DNA from: an uncultured Eubacteriales bacterium
Lineage (GTDB): Bacteria > Bacillota > Clostridia > Lachnospirales > Lachnospiraceae
DNA length: 64,000 bases
Direction of reading: 5' to 3'
NCBI GenBank assembly: GCA_900318615.1
Contig: ONLK01000001.1
Location: forward strand, 1 to 64,000
Shown here: in pieces, positions 25,896 through 33,608 of the stretch
How positions within the stretch are numbered: the stretch's first letter is position 1
Layout of the letters: each line of letters begins with the position of its first letter
Translations under genes and position numbers: made by a program
The notes under the pieces: model-generated
Database searches by the model: none
What the model was told of the DNA's origin: nothing
The model's input: the letters and a program-made list of their open reading frames with translations, nothing else

Positions 25896-27521
25896 TTACT
25901 CCACGGAAATAATATAATAGTAGATCGGCTGTCCGCCTTCGTTCAGTTCAACTTCGCAATCCGGGTACTTCTGTCTGACCTTGTCTGCCAGAGCCTTTGC
26001 ATCGTCCGCGTTTGTATCAGCCCCATAGTAAATGACAATCAGTTCTGAATCGTCATCCATCATTTCCGCAATTGAATCAAGGGCTGTCTGTTCAATCTCC
26101 TTACCTACGGCCAGAATGCCGTGATCACCGACACCCATGATATCGCCCTGATGAATTTCCTTATCCTCAATGTGCGTATCCCTCACGGCGTACGTCAGTT
26201 CAGCGGTATGAACACCGGCAATCTCCTCGTTCATCAGCTGCTCGTTTTCTTCCGGCGTGTTCTCGGGGACATAGCTGATCATCGCGGTAATCCCCTGCGG
26301 AATACTGCGGGTCGGAACCACGATTACATTTTTATCCTCGCAAAGCTCCTTTGCCTGAGATGCTGCAAGGATTATGTTTTTGTTGTTCGGGAACACGAAA
26401 ACCGTATCCGCGTTCACCTTGTGGATGGCATTGAGTACATCCTCCGTGCTGGGGTTCATGGTCTGTCCGCCGGAGATAATGACGTCCGCCCCCAGATCCT
26501 CGAAGATTTTCTTCAGGCCGGCTCCGACCGATACCGTGACAAAGCCGACATCCTTCTTCGGACCCGGATCCTCGGAAAGTTCTGCCCCTTCCATCATGGC
26601 TTCCTCTTCTCCGTGAAGGTTCTCCACGCAGACATCGTAAATAGGCCCGATCGGAAGTACATAGGTGATGACACGCCCCGGATCATCCGTATTTACAGCG
26701 ATGGTCAGCGTGTTGCCGTCCTCCTTCATGGAAATATTATCGCCGATCATGTCAAGGTAGGCTGACAGATTGGTTCTTGTTTTGTCGTCCACCGCCGTTC
26801 TGGAAACGACGCGCAGCCCCAGCCGATATGCGAATCTGGTAGCCGGCTTCTGTTCCGGATTGGTGATTTCCACCGTTTCGGACAGATCTATTTCCTTGCC
26901 GCAGTAAACATCAAAGGCTCCCTGCAGGATCTGGATAAGTCCTGCGCCGCCGGAATCAACGACACCGGCTTCCTTCAGAACCGGAAGCATTTCCGGAGTC
27001 TTCATAAGGATTTCCCGGGCATAATTGACAGAACCGCACAGCAGCATTTCCATGGTGATTGTCGGATCGTTTTCAAAAAGCTCACTGGCTTTCTCGGAAA
27101 AAGCTCTGGCGACGGTAAGGATCGTTCCTTCCTTCGGTTTCATAACAGCGCGGTACGCGGTTTCCACGGCTTTCTGGAAAGCGCTGCATATGATCTCTGT
27201 ATTCACTTCATCGTGGTCACGGACGACCTTGCAGAAACCTCTGAGTATCTGTGACAGAATAACACCGGAATTACCTCTGGCTCCGCGCAGGGAACCGGAC
27301 GACATGGCCTTTGCAACGGCGCTCATGGGGGCGTCGTCCTCAAGATTGTTAATCTCATTGACAGCGGACATGGCTGTCATTGTCATATTCGTTCCCGTAT
27401 CACCATCCGGTACCGGGAATACATTCAGCTCGTTGATCCAGTCCTTTTTGGCTTCCAGGCTTTTGGCCCCCGCCAGAAACATTTTGGAGCAAAGCTGCGC
27501 ATTTATCGTATTTGTACTCAC
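25896..27521 (-). CDS. DAK2-domain protein YloV (FakA-like fatty acid kinase)
   Basis: A 541-residue protein with a DhaL/DAK2 nucleotide-binding domain (about 10-205, with NVFPVPDGDTGTNM), a middle FakA domain and a C-terminal EDD-like domain. S. aureus FakA phosphorylates exogenous fatty acids bound to FakB, and a similar role is likely. No FakB/DegV gene is in this window. The start codon is GTG at 27521 with GGGAGG six bases ahead. It is coupled to asp23, the standard YloU-YloV arrangement. Confidence 0.93.
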   Translation of the reverse strand: MSTNTINAQLCSKMFLAGAKSLEAKKDWINELNVFPVPDGDTGTNMTMTAMSAVNEINNLEDDAPMSAVAKAMSSGSLRGARGNSGVILSQILRGFCKVVRDHDEVNTEIICSAFQKAVETAYRAVMKPKEGTILTVARAFSEKASELFENDPTITMEMLLCGSVNYAREILMKTPEMLPVLKEAGVVDSGGAGLIQILQGAFDVYCGKEIDLSETVEITNPEQKPATRFAYRLGLRVVSRTAVDDKTRTNLSAYLDMIGDNISMKEDGNTLTIAVNTDDPGRVITYVLPIGPIYDVCVENLHGEEEAMMEGAELSEDPGPKKDVGFVTVSVGAGLKKIFEDLGADVIISGGQTMNPSTEDVLNAIHKVNADTVFVFPNNKNIILAASQAKELCEDKNVIVVPTRSIPQGITAMISYVPENTPEENEQLMNEEIAGVHTAELTYAVRDTHIEDKEIHQGDIMGVGDHGILAVGKEIEQTALDSIAEMMDDDSELIVIYYGADTNADDAKALADKVRQKYPDCEVELNEGGQPIYYYIISVE

Positions 27522-27538
27522 AATGTCCTCCCTGCGGA

Positions 27539-27898
27539 TCAGTCAATGACCCTGACGCCTTCAACAAAAATATTGATTTTATCGACCTTCATTCCCGTGA
27601 AGGATTCCAGTTTGTACTTAACGGAATCGACAAGATTAGCCGCAATTGTTCGAATGCTGACGCCGTAGGCAACGATCACATGGAAATCCAGGCTTATTTT
27701 ATTATCATCAAAATAAACGGAAATTCCGCGGGCAAGATCTTCTTTTTTTCTCAGGAGTCTGACCAGGCCATCCTTTACGTTCGTGCTGGCCATGCCGACA
27801 ATTCCGAAGCATTCTACCGCAACGCTTCCGGCGTAGGTGGCAATCACGTTGTTGTCGATGACGATCGAGCCAAGGGAATTGTTCATCCGTCCATTCAT
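27539..27898 (-). CDS. Asp23/Gls24 family protein (YloU type)
   Basis: A 119-residue envelope stress protein family member, with the repeated beta-alpha pattern GSIVIDNNVIATYAGSVAVECFGIVGM and the C-terminal VDKINIFVEGVRV. No membrane segment is seen, so it is cytoplasmic or membrane-associated through partners. GGAGGG lies six bases before the ATG. It is first gene of the asp23-yloV-recG unit. A TATAAT is present at 27947-27952 on the minus strand, but no good -35 goes with it. Confidence 0.92.
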   Translation of the reverse strand: MNGRMNNSLGSIVIDNNVIATYAGSVAVECFGIVGMASTNVKDGLVRLLRKKEDLARGISVYFDDNKISLDFHVIVAYGVSIRTIAANLVDSVKYKLESFTGMKVDKINIFVEGVRVID

Positions 27899-27995
27899 AT
27901 TGATCCCTCCGTTTCTATATCGGCCGGTAATAATTGAACAAAATAATTATAAGGCTTTCTATCACAGAATAACACAAAAAAAGACGAAATAACAC

Positions 27996-28026
27996 AAAAA
28001 TCGGCGCTGAAATAAATTTCAGCGCC
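27996..28026 (-). terminator. Terminator of rpmB
   Basis: Arms of 11 bases, GGCGCTGAAAT/ATTTCAGCGCC (28003-28013 with 28016-28026), followed on the minus strand by GATTTTTG. Downstream, TTTTTGTGTTATT occurs twice 20 bases apart (about 27971-28000). Confidence 0.85.
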
Positions 28027-28050
28027 TACTGAAGTGATCGAAACTAATAT

Positions 28051-28236
28051 TTAAGCTCTTTCAACTTTTCCGGATCTCAGGCAGGAAGTACATACATACA
28101 TTTTCTGATTCGAACCATTAACCTTGCATGTAACACGCTTAATGTTTGACTTCCACATTCTGTTGCTTCTTCTATGAGAATGGCTCACATTATTTCCGAA
28201 ATGAGCTCCTTTTCCGCAGATAGCACATACTGCCAT
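28051..28236 (-). CDS. rpmB: 50S ribosomal protein L28, zinc-ribbon form
   Basis: Ribosomal protein L28 of 61 residues. Both CxxC pairs are kept (CAIC at 4-7 and CTSC near 51-54), so this is the zinc-binding form. The start at 28236 is set by AAGGAGGTG seven bases ahead and the MAVCAICGKG N-terminus. It is a single-gene unit with its own promoter and terminator, next to yloU as in B. subtilis, but in the same direction. Confidence 0.97.
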   Translation of the reverse strand: MAVCAICGKGAHFGNNVSHSHRRSNRMWKSNIKRVTCKVNGSNQKMYVCTSCLRSGKVERA

Positions 28237-28300
28237 GTTCCGCACCTCCTTGCTTCCAACCTTCAGTCCGCCTCATAGCGGCAGACCTGCAACGTACATG

Positions 28301-28329
28301 ATTTTACCAGAAAGCCCGGACGATTGCAA
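28301..28329 (-). promoter_or_regulatory. Promoter of rpmB
   Basis: TTGCAA (28329-28324), a 17-base spacer and TAAAAT (28306-28301) on the minus strand, about 60 bases before the L28 start codon. Confidence 0.75.
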
Positions 28330-28344
28330 GATGATTTTTCATGT

Positions 28345-28749
28345 CTATCTGTCAAATTTTGTGGTTTTCTTCGATTCCTCGTCAACAGCCTTGTCCACTT
28401 CAGGATCGCTTTTCTGTTTTCCGGATTTAAAACGGTTGATCAGGTCCGGCGCCATATCAATCAGTTTGGAAATTCCGTCCTGATCTCTCACATTCACCAG
28501 GCGGGTAGTACCATTCTTGTAGATGATGAGCAGTGCGTTCGGTGACATTTTTCCGCCCATTCCTCCTCCGCCGTTGTGCTTCTGCGGCTCGTTTCTGACC
28601 GATGAAATCATTCCGAAGGATACGTCCACCAGCGGAAGAATGATGGTATCTCCCACATGGACAGCTTCTCCGACCACGGTTTTGGTCGTTATGAATTCCT
28701 CCATGCCCTTAAACAAGGCTTCTGTTGTTTCATGAAAATTTTCAGCCAT
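28345..28749 (-). CDS. GerW family sporulation protein (YtfJ)
   Basis: A 134-residue protein with the family core VGEAVHVGDTIILPLVDVSFG and a Gly-rich NGGGGMGGKMSP loop. In B. subtilis GerW is a forespore protein needed for germination in L-alanine. A charged tail (DPEVDKAVDEESKK) follows. The start overlaps the end of the DUF2953 gene by eight bases, matching the ytfI-ytfJ pair of spore-formers. It suggests, but does not prove, that the organism sporulates. Confidence 0.92.
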   Translation of the reverse strand: MAENFHETTEALFKGMEEFITTKTVVGEAVHVGDTIILPLVDVSFGMISSVRNEPQKHNGGGGMGGKMSPNALLIIYKNGTTRLVNVRDQDGISKLIDMAPDLINRFKSGKQKSDPEVDKAVDEESKKTTKFDR

Positions 28750-29764
28750 TTCTGTTTCCTCCCCGGTGTTTTATTCCTTTCAAAAACTCTCGGAACTGTT
28801 TCTTTATAAAAAGTGACAGCAGCGCGGCTGCCAAATGATTCAGCCGGATGTGCCCACGCCAAACGGCATTTACATCCAGCCCTTTTTCCTGAAAATCGGG
28901 CTTAATGTCAAATTTCTCCGAATCTGCCGGGAGCAGCAGGTATAGTATTCCTGCGGCTTTCCCTGTCAGGGCGGGATTATCAAAACCATAGCGGATATAT
29001 CCCTCCGCCTTCCGTATGCGGTAATGATACAGCAGATTTTTCAGTCTTGCCAGAATCATTGCATAGGAGTCTCTCGCATTTTCCGAAATAAACGGCTCTG
29101 TTTTTTCCCTGAAGCTGCTGATTTTATCTTCCACCCTGTCTGCACCATCAAAAAGTGCACAGAGAATATCAAAAAGGACAGGAATAATGCCGGTAAGAAA
29201 ATCGGCTGCCTTCCGGAAAAATCCGGTCCATCTATTCGCTGCCTTCCGGAAAAATCCGGTCCGTTTATCCGCTGTTTCCCGGAAAAATCCGGTCCGTTCT
29301 GTCAGGTCTTCCGATGAGCTGTTCTTTTTCCAGGAAGCAGCATTCGAACCGGAGGTCTGTGCAAACCGGGAACTTGTTCCCGGTGTTCCGGCTGCATTGT
29401 CCGGGCCGGATTCTCCTGTCCCGCCGTCGGCGTTAACCGATGCGGGTTTTGATTTTTTATGTTCCGAAGGCCCCCGGTGACGGGCACCGGAACCTTTTCC
29501 GTGCAGTTTTTTTCCGAAAAGTCTCAGCTCATAGCAAAAATGCCCGTTTTCATATTTTTCTCTCACTGAAAGCAAATGAAACAGCCAGGTAATCTGAGCT
29601 TTCTGAAGAACTTCGTTATCCCCGTCCTTATATTTTACCGAAACCCGATATTGAAGCGGTACAAACAGAATCAGACAGAGCAGAGCCATGAGCGCGCACA
29701 GAATAATCAGAAGAACGATGCCGATGATCCGCAGCACGGCCAGAATTGCATGCACCATATTCAT
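28742..29764 (-). CDS. DUF2953 membrane protein (YtfI type) with tandem repeats
   Basis: A 340-residue protein with one N-terminal membrane helix (about 8-36), a DUF2953 region split by a low-complexity insert, and a C-terminal DUF2953 part ending FRGFLK-type basic residues. The insert (about 85-195) is rich in Ser, Gly and Asn and contains three tandem 11-residue units of the form RTGFFRKAA(N/D)x. These come from a 33-base DNA repeat at 29206-29304. It is coupled to gerW and to the unknown gene upstream (4-base overlap). Confidence 0.85.
   Translation of the reverse strand: MNMVHAILAVLRIIGIVLLIILCALMALLCLILFVPLQYRVSVKYKDGDNEVLQKAQITWLFHLLSVREKYENGHFCYELRLFGKKLHGKGSGARHRGPSEHKKSKPASVNADGGTGESGPDNAAGTPGTSSRFAQTSGSNAASWKKNSSSEDLTERTGFFRETADKRTGFFRKAANRWTGFFRKAADFLTGIIPVLFDILCALFDGADRVEDKISSFREKTEPFISENARDSYAMILARLKNLLYHYRIRKAEGYIRYGFDNPALTGKAAGILYLLLPADSEKFDIKPDFQEKGLDVNAVWRGHIRLNHLAAALLSLFIKKQFREFLKGIKHRGGNRNG
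29206..29304. repeat. Three tandem copies of a 33-base unit inside the DUF2953 gene
   Basis: Units at 29206-29238, 29239-29271 and 29272-29304 share the core TTCCGGAAAAATCCGGTCC. The unit length keeps the reading frame. The core is itself palindromic (CCGGAAAAATCCGG), so copies can form small hairpins and may expand or contract by slippage. Confidence 0.85.
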
Positions 29765-30087
29765 ATACTCCTGCCGGTGCGAAGGAAAAAGGAGCGAAGA
29801 TCGGCATCGCCGGTCGAAAGCACGCAGTCGCCGGCCATATGCTCCACCAGCTCCCGCGCTTCCTTCCGGCTGGCGGCAATGCCCACAATCAGGGGGCCGG
29901 ATTCCTTTAGATAGGGATGAACCGACATGGAAAGGGCGGGCCGGATATCCAGATTATCCTTCCCATTGTAAGACAGCGTGATCACCTGGATTTCAGGACC
30001 GCATCTGCCCTCCTCCACCTCTTTTTTCAGCTCTTCCAGACTGCCGGCAGCTACCGGTCCCACGTACAGATCCCCGCACCAGTTCAC
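29761..30087 (-). CDS. Unknown conserved protein ahead of the DUF2953/GerW genes
   Basis: I do not recognise the family. The 108-residue soluble protein begins MNWCGDLYVGPVAAG and contains a patterned alpha/beta region (EIQVITLSYNGKDNLDIRP, then GPLIVGIAASRKEARELV). Its stop overlaps the DUF2953 start in ATGA, which makes it a real gene of the same operon. The regularity of the hydrophobic strands suggests a small alpha/beta fold. A role in the sporulation-linked gerW operon is inferred only from position. Confidence 0.7.
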   Translation of the reverse strand: MNWCGDLYVGPVAAGSLEELKKEVEEGRCGPEIQVITLSYNGKDNLDIRPALSMSVHPYLKESGPLIVGIAASRKEARELVEHMAGDCVLSTGDADLRSFFLRTGRSI

Positions 30088-30147
30088 AGGATTTCCTCCT
30101 ATTAAGAAAGGCTGAGCAGCACGCTGCCCGGCCTTTGAGATGAACGC

Positions 30148-30636
30148 TTATAAAAGATTGTATTGATCAATATTCTCAATTTCCGTGTACCCTTTTGCCC
30201 ATTTGCCGTTCTCCTTCAGGTCGGTGTACATTTTATACGCTTTTTCAAGGATCATCTTTTCATTGGAATATTTGAGCAGATGATACGCTTCATGGTATTT
30301 ATAATACCCCGAATCAACGAAGAACTCTTCTCTCTGAGGCTTACTGTAATAGCTGTCGGCCATCATCAGAAACCAGTGGACGCTCTTGGATACCGTATCA
30401 TCCGGTATATTGAAAATATACTGGCTTTTATCGACATACCGGACAATCGATGCCTTTACACCGGTTTCCTCTCTTACTTCGCGAAGAGCCGTCTGAGCAA
30501 ATGTTTCACCTTTTTCGACGGTACCTTTAGGCAGTACCCATCCCTCATATCTGTTTCGGTAGCTCTTAAACAATACGAGTATTTTCCCGCGGAAAATTAC
30601 AACGCCTCCGCAGCTTGTTGCCTCAATCATAGTCAT
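30148..30636 (-). CDS. Nudix hydrolase
   Basis: A 162-residue Nudix protein with a complete Nudix box, GTVEKGETFAQTALREVREETG (Gx5Ex7REUxEExG), near residue 40. It hydrolyses a nucleoside diphosphate linked to some other moiety; the substrate is unknown, though MutT/NADH-type and diadenosine-polyphosphate enzymes share this length. Starts at TTG 30642, GTG 30639, ATG 30636 and ATG 30630 are in frame with no strong ribosome-binding site; I take the ATG at 30636. Confidence 0.9.
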   Translation of the reverse strand: MTMIEATSCGGVVIFRGKILVLFKSYRNRYEGWVLPKGTVEKGETFAQTALREVREETGVKASIVRYVDKSQYIFNIPDDTVSKSVHWFLMMADSYYSKPQREEFFVDSGYYKYHEAYHLLKYSNEKMILEKAYKMYTDLKENGKWAKGYTEIENIDQYNLL

Positions 30637-30685
30637 CACCAACAGATAGTATACTTCAAACGCACCATGTTTACAACGCTAAATC

Positions 30686-32131
30686 TCATTTGACGTACGT
30701 ATAGTAAGCCTCAAAAATCTGCTGTGCGATCGGAACCGCTGTTGAACTTCCGGTGCCTCCGTCCTCCGCAAGGACAGTTACGACGATATCCGGATCATCA
30801 ACATTTGAAAATCCGGTAAACCAGGAATGCGTTCCTGTTGTGCCGTTCGACTCATATTCGGCAGATCCGGTTTTTCCGGCAACGCTGAAGTTTTCATAGG
30901 AAAGACCGGCTCCGGTTCCTTCCGTGACAACGTCCTGCATGTACTTTGTCAGCGTCTGGGATTCATCGACGGTCATCAGCTGATCATAGATTTCCGGTTT
31001 TGCTGTGCTGACGGTTTCACCGTCGAAGGACTGAACGGCGGATACCAGATACGGCTTCATCATGATACCGCCGTTGGCAACCGTCGATGTTATCAGGGCC
31101 ATATGCAGCGGTGTTACCAGTGTATCACCCTGCCCGAAAGCCGTCGTCATTTTTTCATCGGCCGTTGAATCACGATTCAGTGAAAATTCACTCTGGGAAT
31201 AAGGGATCTCATCCACCGGAAGTGAATGGTTGAAAAGAAACTGTTCCGCAGTCTTCCTGAAATCGCTGACGTCCAGTCCGGTTCCGATGGATGCAAAAGC
31301 CGTATTACAGGAATAGGCGAAGGCCTGTTCCAGGTTTTCCTGCCCGTGGACCTCGCCGTTGTAACACTGAATGGTGATCTCATCTCCCTGGAGATAACCG
31401 GTACAGTTATAGCTGAAATTCTGGTAATCCTCCGGATGCTCCCGCAGATACGCAAGCGTCGTCAGAATCTTAAACGTTGATCCCGGGGGATAAAGTCCCT
31501 GTGTCGCGCGGTTGAGCAATGCGCTGCCTCCGTTTTTTTCATCAACCATGGAATCCCACAGTTCCGGGATACTGTTCGGGTCGAAGTCAGGCTTTGAAAC
31601 CATGGCCAGGATCTTTCCCGAATCCGGCTCCATGACAATGACAGCCCCGTTATAGGAGCCAAGCGCATTCCAGGCAGCCTGCTGCAGCGTTGCATTTAGT
31701 GAAACAATCAGATTGTCGCCCCTTCGTTTTTCCGACTTCGCCGTATCCTTAAGCTGTTTAAGCAGGGAAGAGCTTGATTTTTGCAGCGTACTGTTTTCCG
31801 AAGCTTCCAGACCGGAACGACCGTTGGAAGCATAGCCCACCACATGAGCAAACAAAGAACCGTATGGATAGATTCTCGTCTCGTTGCCGGTATAGTCGAC
31901 TTCGGAATAAGCCAGCTGCTCTCCGTTCTCCGTCAGAATGGAACCCCGGATGACGTTGGAACTTACGGCTTCCTGCTTGGTATTATTTACATTTTTATTG
32001 ATCCCGGTTCTCCTGGCGATGTTGAACCAGATCAGATAGGCTGCCAGGCTCAGGAAAAGTGCAATAAAAACATAGGAAATGACAATCATTTCCGTATTTC
32101 GCCGCTTCCCCTTTTCCTGTTCCGGCTCCAT
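30686..32131 (-). CDS. Penicillin-binding transpeptidase (PbpA/FtsI-like)
   Basis: Class B-type transpeptidase cross-linking peptidoglycan outside the membrane. From the start at 32131 it has 481 residues: a cytoplasmic basic stretch, one helix (about 15-38), a short dimerisation region, then the catalytic domain with S218-x-x-K (PPGSTFK), S274-C-N and K420-T-G. The frame stays open to 32287, but that part would overlap the FtsW gene by 152 bases and is only DST/HTD repeats. The MEPEQEKGKRRNTEM start lies four bases after the FtsW stop codon. It is paired with the FtsW-type glycosyltransferase. Confidence 0.92.
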   Translation of the reverse strand: MEPEQEKGKRRNTEMIVISYVFIALFLSLAAYLIWFNIARRTGINKNVNNTKQEAVSSNVIRGSILTENGEQLAYSEVDYTGNETRIYPYGSLFAHVVGYASNGRSGLEASENSTLQKSSSSLLKQLKDTAKSEKRRGDNLIVSLNATLQQAAWNALGSYNGAVIVMEPDSGKILAMVSKPDFDPNSIPELWDSMVDEKNGGSALLNRATQGLYPPGSTFKILTTLAYLREHPEDYQNFSYNCTGYLQGDEITIQCYNGEVHGQENLEQAFAYSCNTAFASIGTGLDVSDFRKTAEQFLFNHSLPVDEIPYSQSEFSLNRDSTADEKMTTAFGQGDTLVTPLHMALITSTVANGGIMMKPYLVSAVQSFDGETVSTAKPEIYDQLMTVDESQTLTKYMQDVVTEGTGAGLSYENFSVAGKTGSAEYESNGTTGTHSWFTGFSNVDDPDIVVTVLAEDGGTGSSTAVPIAQQIFEAYYTYVK

Positions 32132-32135
32132 ATCC

Positions 32136-33602
32136 TCATTTTCTTCCGAATTCAGACTGATTTCCCGGACCCGGATCGACCCTGGAGTTTTGCTTTTTCT
32201 GTCCGTATGAACCGTATCCGTCGTCCGGGTACTGTCCGTATGATCCGTACTGTCCGTATTTTTCTTCCTCATCTTTATCTTCCTCATCGCGCCTCATCGT
32301 ATAAAGTCCCTGGACAATCGAAAAAGTAACGATCGTTGCCAGCGCGGAACTTCCTCCGTAGCTTACAAGCGGCAGGGTAACACCGGTCATCGGAATCATC
32401 TTCATATCGCCTCCGACGGTCAGGAAGCACTGAACGGCATAGGTCGAACCCAGCCCGAGCGCTACCAGCCGGTAAAACCTGTTTTCAAGCTTCATCGCAA
32501 TGTTTATAAACATAATAAAGCAGCTCAGGCAGACCAGAATCAGGCAGATCGCAAAAATACCTCCAAGCTCCTCGCAGATGGCCGAAAACATGAAATCCTG
32601 CTGCACCACCGGTATGGCTGTCGGAGACCCCTGACCAAGACCAGTACCGAACCATCCGCCGGCTGCAATAGAAAACAGTGACTGGCTGACCTGGTATCCG
32701 GTGCCGGCATAGTCTGAAAACGGGTCCAGCCATACCTGAACTCTGACCCGTACGTGTGCGAACATGAAATAGGCGAGAACAGCTGCAAGGATTCCGGCGA
32801 CAACTCCGCTCAGCACCAGAAACGGATTTCTGGTTGCCGCAAACAGCATGACCAGATAGGTAATAAAGAAAATCAGCGCACTTCCAAGGTCAGTCGACGC
32901 CACCAGAATAAGAACATGCGCTGCTGCCAGCGCCGTTGCTATAATGATCCGTTTCCGATCCTTCTTTCCGCTCAAAAGTCCCGCGACCGCGAATACAAAG
33001 ATGATCTTGACAAATTCGGAAGGCTGAAACGTAAAGCCGTGAATGGACAGGGAGAGTTTGGCGCCGTACGTGGAACGTGCGGCTACCAGAACCAGCGCCA
33101 GCAATCCAAGCCCGACAAATACATAAAACCAGGTCAGCTTTGTAAGCCCCATGGCTTTGCGCACAATAACCGGAATAATCAGTGCCAGCACTGTCCCGAC
33201 GGCTTCCATCTCAAACTGACGGACTGCAGAAGCATAGGTAAGTCTGGTAATCATTATCAGGCCGATGGCAATCAGCATCAGCATATTGTTAACCAGAAGC
33301 CGGGACGATTTCGGATATAAATGCGTCAGCAAAAGCAGCGCCAGGAGCAGATACGCCAGCTGAATGACATAAAAAACCGCAATCTGTATATTCTGCTGAT
33401 CAAGAAACATGATCAGATAAGCGACAAAATGAATGATAAACATGGACACATTCTGCCGCGTGAAAACATAGGACTGTGACTGTTTTGTCCGATATCGGAA
33501 TACGGTATAGCACTGTACCGTATAAATCACCATCAGAATAATGATGAGATATTTGGAAACCTGCGCCAGTATGGTGGAAAGGTTCGTCAGACTGACAGGC
33601 AT
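32136..33602 (-). CDS. FtsW/RodA/SpoVE family glycosyltransferase
   Basis: SEDS-family lipid-II polymerase, 488 residues, with about ten membrane helices. Signature parts are the FQPSEFVKI motif, STDLGSALIFF and the C-terminal PLVSYGGSSA. After about residue 440 it carries an unusual cytoplasmic tail: an acidic DEEDKDEEE stretch and repeats of the type YGQYGSYGQ and DGYGSYGQ. Which of FtsW, RodA or SpoVE it represents cannot be decided, although the neighbour PBP shows it acts in a polymerase-transpeptidase pair. Confidence 0.92.
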   Translation of the reverse strand: MPVSLTNLSTILAQVSKYLIIILMVIYTVQCYTVFRYRTKQSQSYVFTRQNVSMFIIHFVAYLIMFLDQQNIQIAVFYVIQLAYLLLALLLLTHLYPKSSRLLVNNMLMLIAIGLIMITRLTYASAVRQFEMEAVGTVLALIIPVIVRKAMGLTKLTWFYVFVGLGLLALVLVAARSTYGAKLSLSIHGFTFQPSEFVKIIFVFAVAGLLSGKKDRKRIIIATALAAAHVLILVASTDLGSALIFFITYLVMLFAATRNPFLVLSGVVAGILAAVLAYFMFAHVRVRVQVWLDPFSDYAGTGYQVSQSLFSIAAGGWFGTGLGQGSPTAIPVVQQDFMFSAICEELGGIFAICLILVCLSCFIMFINIAMKLENRFYRLVALGLGSTYAVQCFLTVGGDMKMIPMTGVTLPLVSYGGSSALATIVTFSIVQGLYTMRRDEEDKDEEEKYGQYGSYGQYPDDGYGSYGQKKQNSRVDPGPGNQSEFGRK

Positions 33603-33608
33603 GGTAGG

